In this document: piece by piece, positions 17,852-24,403 of the stretch
Layout: each line of letters begins with the position of its first letter
How positions within the stretch are numbered: the stretch's first letter is position 1
Assembly: GCA_050699055.1 (NCBI GenBank)
Contig: JBOHCT010000023.1
Location: forward strand, 1 to 31,807
DNA length: 31,807 nucleotides
DNA from: JBOHCT01 sp050699055
GTDB lineage: Bacteria > Actinomycetota > Actinomycetes > Streptosporangiales > JBOHCT01
Direction of reading: 5' to 3'
Translations under genes and position numbers: made by a program
Notes under the pieces: model-generated
The model's input: only the letters and a program-made list of their open reading frames with translations
What the model was told of the DNA's origin: nothing
The model's database searches: none

Positions 17852-18110
17852 CCGCCCCCCTCTCACCCGCACCTAATGTGGCCTCGGCCAAAACAGGTTT
17901 GTCTCGCCGTGGCGCCTATCGCGTTGTATGCCGACTGTCAGAGCGCACCGGACTGGACGCGACATCACCGAGGTCCCGGTCGCTCTAACGGGACGGCGGC
18001 GGTATCCACGACCCGGCGCGAAGCCTCGCACCCTCCACACAGGAGCGGACCTCATCCCCCAACAATCGTGGAACGCCAACCGCGAGCGTAGTCGGTGGCA
18101 GCATCGGCGC

Positions 18111-18269
18111 ATGGTGACCTTCCAAGAGGCGGTGGACAGCGCCGTGCGGCTGCTACGACAGGCAGAGACTGAAACAGACCGCGACTTGATGAAGCTGTAC
18201 GACAGCATGGCCGACACTTGGGTGATGCTTGCCAGGTTGCTCTACGAGCACGAGGAACGCTCCATCTGA
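18111..18269 (+). CDS. Small hypothetical protein (52 aa)
   Basis: A 52-residue helical protein beginning VTFQEAVDSAVRLLRQAE after Met, with a second helix LYDSMADTWVMLARLLYEHEE. Codon use is clean and the sequence resembles a widespread class of unnamed actinobacterial two-helix proteins, but I can assign no function. The ATG at 18111 lacks a strong ribosome site, and the frame stays open upstream to 17928 with composition that does not look coded. It is transcribed away from the STAND NTPase gene; the 259 bases between them hold no other recognisable gene. Confidence 0.6.
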   Translation: MVTFQEAVDSAVRLLRQAETETDRDLMKLYDSMADTWVMLARLLYEHEERSI

Positions 18270-18371
18270 GGTGCTGCCGCCAGTGCGCTCGCCCAGGTTC
18301 GACGCTGGCTTCCTTCCTCGCCGGTGAGATCCCCCGCGAGTCCGAGGCTCATAATGCCGTCCACGCGGCGC

Positions 18372-18572
18372 TTACCAAGGCGGCCCGACGGACTGCCGGG
18401 CCGCACGTTCGAGCAGGAGCGTGCGCAGCTCGGCCGGGTCGCCGGCCACCACGACCTCGTGCCGCCCGCACACGGCGACGAACCGCCGCGCGAAGACGTC
18501 GTGGACGACGCCCCACCGGGGAAACGCGGCGCGAAGGGCGGCGAGGGCCGCGTGGTCGATGCCGCACGTCAC
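18372..18572 (-). CDS. Small hypothetical protein (66 aa)
   Basis: A 66-residue protein with one helix and three likely strands: DHAALAALRAAFPRWGVVHD, FVAVCGRHEVVVAGD, then PAELRTLLLERAA. The GTG at 18572 overlaps the stop of the preceding gene by four bases (GTGA), so translation is probably coupled. Similar pairs of small proteins accompany XRE/DUF397 and Uma2-rich regions in Streptosporangiales, which is a general impression and not a match I can cite. Function unknown. Confidence 0.6.
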   Translation of the reverse strand: MTCGIDHAALAALRAAFPRWGVVHDVFARRFVAVCGRHEVVVAGDPAELRTLLLERAARQSVGPPW

Positions 18573-18817
18573 CGCTCCCCGCTCCACGTGATGGCGCCCT
18601 GGCCGTCGCGCTCAGCGCGCCGGCAGCTACCTCGTCGCCAGACGCCGATCTTGGTCCAGTCGACCTCGACGTGGCGCACCAGCCCCCATGCGCCGGCCGG
18701 GGCGGACGCCAGCGCGTACTCGACGTTGCGCACCGCCTCCTTCTCAGACGCGCACACCCCGCCGCTGCGCCGCGACCGGGGCTCGGCGGGCACGAGGACG
18801 GCGTCCCACTCGAACAC
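18569..18817 (-). CDS. Small hypothetical protein (82 aa)
   Basis: An 82-residue protein starting at a GTG with GAGGAG seven bases upstream, an excellent ribosome site. It contains KEAVRNVEYALASAPAGAWGLVRHVEVDW, consistent with a helix followed by strands. Four bases overlap the next gene, forming a two-gene unit divergent from the XRE regulator, with a shared 200-base intergenic region. No family recognised. Confidence 0.65.
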   Translation of the reverse strand: MFEWDAVLVPAEPRSRRSGGVCASEKEAVRNVEYALASAPAGAWGLVRHVEVDWTKIGVWRRGSCRRAERDGQGAITWSGER

Positions 18818-18954
18818 GGTGTGTCTCCTCGTCTCAAGCGCCCGCGACAGGGCTCGCAGGCGCGATCTCCCAGCTAACGTTCACGCTCCGATGACGTGAC
18901 TCCTACACACCGTGAGCGGAACATCGCTAGCATGAGCCCATCACGATGAGAGAT

Positions 18955-18994
18955 GCAAGTAGTTTTGTGGAAAGATTTCTCAGCGACTACTTGC
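18955..18994. promoter_or_regulatory. Inverted repeat upstream of the XRE regulator
   Basis: GCAAGTAG (18955-18962) and CTACTTGC (18987-18994) are exact complements 24 bases apart, in the only AT-rich patch before the XRE gene, whose start is 24 bases further on. This position fits an autoregulatory operator. The right arm continues into TTGCTAG, a core also present in the palindrome before the VapB-like gene. Confidence 0.45.
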
Positions 18995-19017
18995 TAGTTG
19001 TCGTCCGAGGAGGTCGC

Positions 19018-19878
19018 ATGCCATCCCGTCTCAGCCCGACAGTACGGCTGCGCAGGCTCGGCGCCGAGCTGCGCAGGATGCGTGAGGCCGGTGGCCTCAC
19101 CCTGGACCAGGCCGGCGAGCTGCTGGAGCGCTCCCCCTCGTCGCTCAGCAAGATCGAAAACGGCCGGGTGAGCATCAAGCCCCGCGACCTGCGGATCATC
19201 CTGGACGGGTACGCGCTGAGCGACCCCGAGAAGCGTGAGGCGCTGCTCGGGGTCGCCCGCCACGGCCGCAAGAAGGGCTGGTGGGTCAGCTACAGCGATC
19301 TGCTACTGCCCGCCTACAAGGACCTGATCGCCCTGGAGAGCGACGCCGCGACCTTCCGCACCTTCGAGACCGTGCTCGTCCCCGGTTTGCTGCAAACCGA
19401 GGACTACGCCCGAGCCGTGCAATGGGGAGCAAGGCTCGCCACGAACCACGAGGAGATCGACGCGTTCGTCAATATCCGCATGTCGCGCCAGAGGGTTCTC
19501 ACCAGGGAGAAGCAGCCGCTCCAGCTCTGGGCGATCCTCGGCGAGGCGGTCCTGCTTCAACAGATCGGCGGGCGCGGGGTCATGCGCCTCCAGCTCGAGC
19601 ACCTGCTCGAGGCGGCCGAGTTGCCGAACGTCACGCTGCAGGCCATGCCGTACATGGCCGGTGCTCACCCCGGCGTCAACGGCCCGTTTGTCATCCTCGG
19701 CTTCCCAGACTATTCCGACCTCGACGTCGTGCTCCTGGAGAACCTGACCAGCAGCGTCTATCTCGAACGAGAGGACGAGATCGCTCTGTATGGACTGGTC
19801 TTCGACCACCTGCGGGCGCACGCGATGTCACCGGCCGAGTCCCTTGCGATGATTAGTAGGCTGGCCAAGGACACGTAG
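19018..19878 (+). CDS. XRE-family regulator with DUF5753 domain
   Basis: A 286-residue cytosolic DNA-binding protein. The N-terminal helix-turn-helix (about 9-65) shows LGAELRRMREAGGLTLDQAGELLERSPSSLSKIENGR, the actinobacterial XRE signature. The remainder (about 100-275) is the DUF5753 domain, with VPGLLQTEDYARAV and MPYMAGAHPGVNGPFVIL. The ATG at 19018 is preceded by AGGAGG; the frame is open 24 codons further upstream, but that part overlaps the inverted-repeat regulatory region. It is followed 20 bases later by a DUF397 protein, the standard partner. Such pairs are numerous in Streptomyces-like genomes and affect development and antibiotic production, with DUF397 partners sometimes acting as toxin-like or modulating proteins. 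The target of this copy is unknown. Confidence 0.92.
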   Translation: MPSRLSPTVRLRRLGAELRRMREAGGLTLDQAGELLERSPSSLSKIENGRVSIKPRDLRIILDGYALSDPEKREALLGVARHGRKKGWWVSYSDLLLPAYKDLIALESDAATFRTFETVLVPGLLQTEDYARAVQWGARLATNHEEIDAFVNIRMSRQRVLTREKQPLQLWAILGEAVLLQQIGGRGVMRLQLEHLLEAAELPNVTLQAMPYMAGAHPGVNGPFVILGFPDYSDLDVVLLENLTSSVYLEREDEIALYGLVFDHLRAHAMSPAESLAMISRLAKDT

Positions 19879-19898
19879 GCGAGCCGAAGAGGTGCGGC

Positions 19899-20108
19899 AT
19901 GAGCGGACGCGATCTGTCCCGTGCCGCGTGGCGGAAGAGCAGTCGTAGTGGGGCGACCAACAACTGCGTCGAGGTGGCGGACGTCGGCGGTCGGCGTGTC
20001 GCCGTCCGCGACTCCAAGCACCCGGACGGCCCGGCGCTGACCTTCACCCCCGCCGCCTGGCGCGCGTTCGTCACTACGGCGAAGACCGGGGCCCTCGACC
20101 CTTCCTGA
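19899..20108 (+). CDS. DUF397-domain protein
   Basis: A 69-residue protein that is essentially one DUF397 domain: WRKSSRSGATNNCVEVADVGGRRVAVRDSKHPDGPALTFTPAAWRAFV contains every conserved block of the family (W-R-K-S-S-x-S, C-V-E-V, V-x-V-R-D-S-K, F-x-x-x-x-W-x-x-F). It lies directly downstream of the XRE/DUF5753 gene, with AAGAGGT before the ATG, and is certainly part of the same unit. The family is thought to modulate the partnering XRE regulator; the mechanism is not settled. Confidence 0.92.
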   Translation: MSGRDLSRAAWRKSSRSGATNNCVEVADVGGRRVAVRDSKHPDGPALTFTPAAWRAFVTTAKTGALDPS

Positions 20109-20136
20109 ACGCGCCCCGGAGTGGCGTTGTGGCAGG

Positions 20137-20166
20137 TTGCAAACTTTGCTAGCAGTTTGCGACAAT
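20137..20166 (+). promoter_or_regulatory. Promoter/operator palindrome of the VapBC-type operon
   Basis: GCAAACT (20139-20145) and AGTTTGC (20154-20160) form a perfect inverted repeat around TTGCTAGC. TTGCAA at 20137 and GACAAT at 20161 are spaced 18 bases apart and could be -35 and -10. If so, transcription would start at or within a few bases of the ATG at 20173, giving a nearly leaderless message. Antitoxin autorepression at such a site is usual for the family. Confidence 0.55.
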
Positions 20167-20172
20167 GGGCAC

Positions 20173-20409
20173 ATGTCAACCGAAGACGCTACTCGCACTC
20201 TGTACATCAGGGACGTTCCCGAAGACGTCCACGCCACGTTGCGTACCCGGGCGGCGGCCGAGGGGATGGCCGTCTCTGCCTACGTGCTGCGCCTGCTGCG
20301 CGAAGAGGCGGAGACCCCGACAGTGGCCGAGGTGTTCGCGCGCAGACGTGAGCCGGTCGCGCTGACCAACGCGGAGATCCTCGATGCGATCCGCGAAGGT
20401 CGACGTTGA
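20173..20409 (+). CDS. FitA/VapB-like ribbon-helix-helix antitoxin
   Basis: A 78-residue antitoxin. The N-terminal half (RTLYIRDVPEDVHATLRTRAAAEGMAVSAYVLRLLREEAE) is a ribbon-helix-helix DNA-binding fold, and the C-terminal tail with VAEVFARRREP is the kind of segment that threads into the active site of PIN toxins. The stop overlaps the toxin start by four bases (TTGA). No Shine-Dalgarno sequence is visible before the ATG, which agrees with the suggested leaderless start. It neutralises the toxin and, with it, represses its own promoter, by family analogy. Confidence 0.9.
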   Translation: MSTEDATRTLYIRDVPEDVHATLRTRAAAEGMAVSAYVLRLLREEAETPTVAEVFARRREPVALTNAEILDAIREGRR

Positions 20410-20825
20410 CCGGAGAATCGGGTGGGATCGTGGTCGATGCCTCGGTGCTCATCCGGGCTCTCGCCGAGAACCCCGGCGATGAGCTTCTGCGCCGACGCCT
20501 GAGTGGCCACCGGCGCCTGCACGCCGCCGCTCATGTGGGGGCGGAGGTGCTCAGCGGCATCCGCGGCCTGACCCTGGGCGGCAAGGTGGGCGAGACTCGT
20601 GCGGGGCAGGCGATCGAGGACTTTCTCGACCTGCCGATCGTCCGCCACGCGGTCGAGGACATGGCGGCGAGCGTGTGGGAGCTACGGCACAACTTCACCG
20701 CCTACGACGCCGCGTATGTCGCGTTGGCCCGGCGGCTCCAGGTCCCGTTGCTCACGTGCGACGACAAGATCGAGAAAGCGGCACCAGGCGACGTTGCGGT
20801 TCAGGTCCACCCGGACCGAAGATGA
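20406..20825 (+). CDS. VapC-like PIN-domain ribonuclease toxin
   Basis: A 139-residue PIN-fold ribonuclease. The acidic active-site residues are all in place: Asp11 in VVDASVL, Glu47 in GAEVLSGIRGL, Asp101 in AYDAAYVALA, and Asp119/Asp120 in LLTCDDKIEKA. VapC toxins cleave tRNA or rRNA to halt translation. The TTG at 20406 overlaps the antitoxin stop; a GTG at 20430 would begin directly at the first PIN strand and is the main alternative. It appears fully functional rather than decayed. Confidence 0.9.
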   Translation: MTGESGGIVVDASVLIRALAENPGDELLRRRLSGHRRLHAAAHVGAEVLSGIRGLTLGGKVGETRAGQAIEDFLDLPIVRHAVEDMAASVWELRHNFTAYDAAYVALARRLQVPLLTCDDKIEKAAPGDVAVQVHPDRR

Positions 20826-20892
20826 CCGCTCGACGCGGGTCACCAATTGAGGGCAAGCAAGACGCCCGCGGACCACGACGGGGCAAAGCACC

Positions 20893-21339
20893 TCAACAGA
20901 GGAGATTGGGAAGCTCCTGGCGGGCATACCAAAGCAGCTGCCGTTCCTCGACCCGCTCAGCGTCCCCGTCGAGGGCAGCGCGCACATCCGGCTCGGCGTC
21001 GGGTTCATCGGCAAGAGCTGATGCGATCCGGTCGTACGGCACCGCCCGCGCGACCGTGACCTCGCCGGGCCCTGTACCCGGCCGCACTGCATCGTCTGGC
21101 GCGTCCGCGGCCAGCACGAGCCGTCGCCGCGGCGCGGACAAGTCGTCCGCGAGCAGACGCAGTGACTCACGAGCGGCCTCAATGGTCGCGGCGTACTCCA
21201 GCTCCTCTTGGTCGTCCCCGCCGTACGCGGCACGCAGCGCCGCCGTCACCGCGAACGCGGGGAACGGCGCGGGCGCGAGCTGGCCGGCATCGACCAGCCG
21301 TCGGAGCGTGGCGAGCGTCGCGGGAACGTACACGCGCAT
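20893..21339 (-). CDS. DUF6912-family protein
   Basis: A 148-residue actinobacterial protein opening with RVYVPATLATLRRLVDAGQLAPAPFPAFAVTAALR and continuing EELEYAATIEAARESLRLL and PRRRLVLAADA, the pattern of the DUF6912 family, whose function is unknown. The ATG at 21339 has GGAG five bases upstream and follows the patatin stop by two bases, so it is the last gene of the lipid operon. It is convergent with the VapC-like gene across 67 bases in which only a weak CGCGGG/CCCGCG inverted repeat is visible. Confidence 0.85.
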   Translation of the reverse strand: MRVYVPATLATLRRLVDAGQLAPAPFPAFAVTAALRAAYGGDDQEELEYAATIEAARESLRLLADDLSAPRRRLVLAADAPDDAVRPGTGPGEVTVARAVPYDRIASALADEPDAEPDVRAALDGDAERVEERQLLWYARQELPNLLC

Positions 21340-21341
21340 CG

Positions 21342-22331
21342 TCACTCCACCCGCTTCACGCGGCCGTTCGCCAGCGCCTCCACGCTCGTGCGAAGCGAGA
21401 TCTCCAGCACCTTCACCCGACGCCCAGGGTCCATGAGGTTGGCGCCCATGGCGGCGAGGTCCTCGGGGCCCGGGCCGATGATCACGACTCGGGTGCCCTC
21501 GCGACGAAGCATCTCGGCCTCTCGCAGCACGTTGCGCGTCACCGAGCGTCGCCACAGCCGTTCCAGCCAGGGCATGAGCGCCCGCGGGCGGTCGAACCGG
21601 AACGAGACGAGCGGAGCCACGACATAAACCTCGTCGAGGCCGTGGCCGGCCAGCAGATCGAGCGAGGTCGCGGAGTACGCCCCGCCGTCGATGTAGCGGT
21701 GGTCCCCGATGCGTACCGGGGCGAACCACGCCGGGATCGCGCAGGAGGCCATGACCGCCCGCCTGACCGTGGTCTTCGGCGCGCCCCGCCGGCCGAACAC
21801 GACCCGGTCACCCGTCTCGTAGTCCAGTGCCGTCACCCAGAAGGCAGGATGGTCCGGCCACGAACGGTCCCTGCCGAGCGCGTCGTCGACGGCGTCGACG
21901 AGCACCCCGATGCCTTCCATCGAGCCCCTGCCCTCGGGCAGCAGGGCATAGAACACGCTGAGCGCGTGCCGCGGCAGCCGCTTCAGGCTGTTCCACAGCA
22001 GCGCGGGAGAGCCGATGGCCAGCTTGGGCTCCGGGGGCAGCCCGCCCTCTGCCGCCTGTTCGTAACGCCAGTGGATCTCCGGGTCGCCGGGCGCCATCAC
22101 CCCGCGCTGGTGGTTGACGAGCGTACGGGTGCTCACCCCGGCGGCCAGCACGGCCGCCATCACGGCACCGGCGGAGGTCCCGACGAGAACCTCGGCCGTA
22201 CGTGGGTCGAAACCCTCGATCTCCTCCACCGCCCGCAGCGCTCCGGCCGCCCACGCCCCGCCCACCAGGCCGCCCGCGCCGAGGACGAGGCCGCGCCGCA
22301 GCCGCCCCCCGCTCTTCCGGAGGCCGTTCAT
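21342..22331 (-). CDS. Patatin-like phospholipase / acyl hydrolase
   Basis: A 329-residue patatin-fold lipase. The Ser-Asp dyad is Ser53 in the GTSAG elbow and Asp215 in YIDGGAYS, and the oxyanion loop reads VLGAGGLVGGAW (about 16-27). It would cleave acyl chains from phospholipids or neutral lipids. RssA-like regulators share this fold. The start overlaps the upstream acyltransferase stop as ATGA, and the next start follows its stop by two bases, so it is the central gene of a three-gene unit. Pairing with a wax ester/triacylglycerol synthase suggests a role in storage-lipid turnover. No signal peptide is seen. Confidence 0.92.
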   Translation of the reverse strand: MNGLRKSGGRLRRGLVLGAGGLVGGAWAAGALRAVEEIEGFDPRTAEVLVGTSAGAVMAAVLAAGVSTRTLVNHQRGVMAPGDPEIHWRYEQAAEGGLPPEPKLAIGSPALLWNSLKRLPRHALSVFYALLPEGRGSMEGIGVLVDAVDDALGRDRSWPDHPAFWVTALDYETGDRVVFGRRGAPKTTVRRAVMASCAIPAWFAPVRIGDHRYIDGGAYSATSLDLLAGHGLDEVYVVAPLVSFRFDRPRALMPWLERLWRRSVTRNVLREAEMLRREGTRVVIIGPGPEDLAAMGANLMDPGRRVKVLEISLRTSVEALANGRVKRVE

Positions 22332-23719
22332 GTCGTCGTCTCCGTGAGCTCGGCCAGGGCGTCCCCGAGACAGTCGGCGAGCACGTCGATGTCGGGCATG
22401 GCGTCGCGGTCGGCATTGAGCCCGTAGTAGACCGCTCCGTCGTAGGACGTGAGACCAACGCTCACAGCCTGCCCCTTGGCGAGCGGCGCCACGGGGTAGG
22501 CCTCGAGCATCCGCGCGCCCGCCGTGTAGAGCGGGGCCTGCGGCCCCGGCACATTCGTGACCACGAGGTTGAACAACCGCCGCGAGAAGGTGTGGCCCAG
22601 TCGCGCGGCCAGCGAATGCAGCGTGGGGGGCGCGAAGCCGGTCAGCGAGACGATGTGGTCGGCGCCCACGGCGTGCCCGCTTCGCTTGTGCGCGGCGGTG
22701 GCGTACCCGACCTGGTGGAGGCGTACGACCGGGTCGGGCTCGCCGACCGGCAGGTCGACGAAGATCGGGACGACGCGGTTGCCGAGCCGGGCGGACTCCG
22801 TCCCCGCCCGCACACTGACAGGCACCATGGCACGGACGCTCGTCTTGGGGCCGACCCGCTCGCCGCGGGTGAGCAGCCAGTGGCGCAGGGCGCCGGCGAC
22901 GGTGGCGAGGACGACGTCGTTGACCGTGCCGCCGTGGGCCTTACGTATGGCGCGGTAGTCCCGCAGCTCCGTGCGGAGCATGGTGTACCTGCGCTCCGCT
23001 CCGATCCGGGCGTTGAGCTGGCTGTCCGGCGCCGGTCGTGCGGCCGTACCGGCGACGGCGAGCGCCCCCGCCGCCACGCCGCGCAGCCTCTGGGCGGTCG
23101 ACTGGGCGTCGCTCACCCCGGCGCGCAGCGTGTCGAGCACGTGCGGAGGGCGACTCACCGCGTCGGCGACGGCGTCGGCGGCGAGCTCGAACCAGCTCGG
23201 CTCGGGCCGCGGTCGCCAGTCGTTCGGTGGCCCCGGCTCCGGGAGGACACGGGTCGGGTCGAGGATGAGGGTGCCGACGTCGACCGCGCTCACACCGTCG
23301 ACCATCGCGTGGTGGCTCTTGGTGACGACTGCGAACCGGCCGTGCTCGAGCCCATCGACGAGGTAGATCTCCCACAGCGGGCGGGAACGGTCGAGCGGTC
23401 GGCTCATCAGGCGAGCGATGAGCTCGCGCAGCTGTGCCCGGGAACCGGGCCTCGGCACCACGGCCCTGCGTACGTGGTAGGCGATGTCGAAGTGGGTGTC
23501 GTCGACCCACACCGGGTTCGCGAGATGCCCTGGCACCCAGCGCACCTTCTGGCGGTAGCGCCGAACCCCGCGCAGCCGCTCGCCCACGTGGCGCACGAAC
23601 GTGTCGTAGTCGAGGCCGCCCGGCGGCGGCTCGAAGATCCCCACGCCTCCCACGTGCATGGGGGTGGTCGCCCCTTCGAAGTAGAGGAACGACACGTCGA
23701 GCGGGCTGAGCCGGTCCAC
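22328..23719 (-). CDS. WS/DGAT-type wax ester synthase / diacylglycerol acyltransferase
   Basis: Joins an acyl-CoA to diacylglycerol or a fatty alcohol, making triacylglycerol or wax ester. The 463 residues cover the whole bifunctional family: RLSPLDVSFLYFE at the N-terminus, the catalytic HHAMVDG motif at 136-142, and the NDVVLATVAGALRHWL and LFNLVVTNVPGPQAPLYTAGARM blocks in the C-terminal half. The GTG at 23719 is preferred because GGGGG lies about eight bases upstream; the frame also allows GTG at 23728, but the purine run would then touch the start. It heads the operon with patatin and the DUF6912 gene. Actinobacteria usually hold several paralogues, so the substrate of this one cannot be fixed. 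Confidence 0.93.
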   Translation of the reverse strand: MDRLSPLDVSFLYFEGATTPMHVGGVGIFEPPPGGLDYDTFVRHVGERLRGVRRYRQKVRWVPGHLANPVWVDDTHFDIAYHVRRAVVPRPGSRAQLRELIARLMSRPLDRSRPLWEIYLVDGLEHGRFAVVTKSHHAMVDGVSAVDVGTLILDPTRVLPEPGPPNDWRPRPEPSWFELAADAVADAVSRPPHVLDTLRAGVSDAQSTAQRLRGVAAGALAVAGTAARPAPDSQLNARIGAERRYTMLRTELRDYRAIRKAHGGTVNDVVLATVAGALRHWLLTRGERVGPKTSVRAMVPVSVRAGTESARLGNRVVPIFVDLPVGEPDPVVRLHQVGYATAAHKRSGHAVGADHIVSLTGFAPPTLHSLAARLGHTFSRRLFNLVVTNVPGPQAPLYTAGARMLEAYPVAPLAKGQAVSVGLTSYDGAVYYGLNADRDAMPDIDVLADCLGDALAELTETTT

Positions 23720-23885
23720 CCTCGGCACCCCCTGCGTGTCGTGCCGTACGCCTCAACCGACCCGCCTCCCCCACGGGGGAGTTGACGCGCCGGTAACTCC
23801 ATGGTCGCACGCGCGCGACCGAGAGCCCGTCGACGGAGACCCCTCGGTCCTGGGTTGCGATTGCGCCGCCGTTGCACCACAGCTC

Positions 23886-23921
23886 GTAGTACTACTTCGC
23901 GTAGTACTATGACACGTAGTA
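23886..23921. promoter_or_regulatory. 15-base-periodic GTAGTA repeats; operator-like
   Basis: GTAGTACTAC (23886-23895, a perfect palindrome), GTAGTACTAT (23901-23910) and GTAGTA (23916-23921) recur every 15 bases. They lie in the AT-rich part of the 234-base divergent region between the acyltransferase gene and the cytochrome operon, so they could control either or both. No regulator gene lies alongside. Confidence 0.6.
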
Positions 23922-23953
23922 GAGATCGTGCTCGAGAGACCGGGGAGCCGCCC

Positions 23954-24400
23954 GTGATTCACCTACTCAGGGTCACCGCCTTCAACCTGCCGCGGTCGAC
24001 ACGCCTGTCGGGAGCGACGCTCATCGTGCTGGTGGGCGTCGTCCACCTGTGGGTCTTCACACACTCCACGGCACCGGGCTACGTGATCGGCTTGTTCTTG
24101 GCCGCTTCCGTCGGCTCGTTCCTGGCGGTGGCCGGCCTCCTCGCGGGTTTCCGGGGCGTGAGCTGGAAGCTGGGGGCGGCGATATCCGGTCTCTGCTTCG
24201 TCGGCTATGTAGTAAGTCGCGCCATCGGTCTCCCGAGTTTCTCGGCGGCGGTCGGCGCCTGGCACAGTCCACTGGGGACCGTCGGGTTGGTACTCGAGGC
24301 GCTGCTGCTGGCCCTCTACGTCTCGCTGCTGGTCGGGTGGAATGTGGACGCGCCAGGGCAGCGAGACTGGGACACCTACTTCTCTCTGACTCGGCGGTAG
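23954..24400 (+). CDS. Four-helix integral membrane protein, unknown function
   Basis: A 148-residue protein with four predicted helices at about 18-35, 42-65, 70-90 and 107-130. Histidines in or near helix 1 (VVHLWVFTHS) could bind heme or contact it, but there is no clear heme-binding pair. The GTG at 23954 is chosen because GGGGAG is six bases upstream; the frame is open earlier but that part runs into the GTAGTA repeats. The next gene begins four bases after its stop, so it is probably a subunit or assembly partner of the cytochrome/molybdenum-cofactor fusion. Confidence 0.75.
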   Translation: MIHLLRVTAFNLPRSTRLSGATLIVLVGVVHLWVFTHSTAPGYVIGLFLAASVGSFLAVAGLLAGFRGVSWKLGAAISGLCFVGYVVSRAIGLPSFSAAVGAWHSPLGTVGLVLEALLLALYVSLLVGWNVDAPGQRDWDTYFSLTRR

Positions 24401-24403
24401 AGG

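Noticed and set aside
20826..20892. Possible terminator between the VapC-like and DUF6912 genes
   Set aside because: Only a six-base CGCGGG/CCCGCG pairing with a loop of about 25 bases and no U-run.
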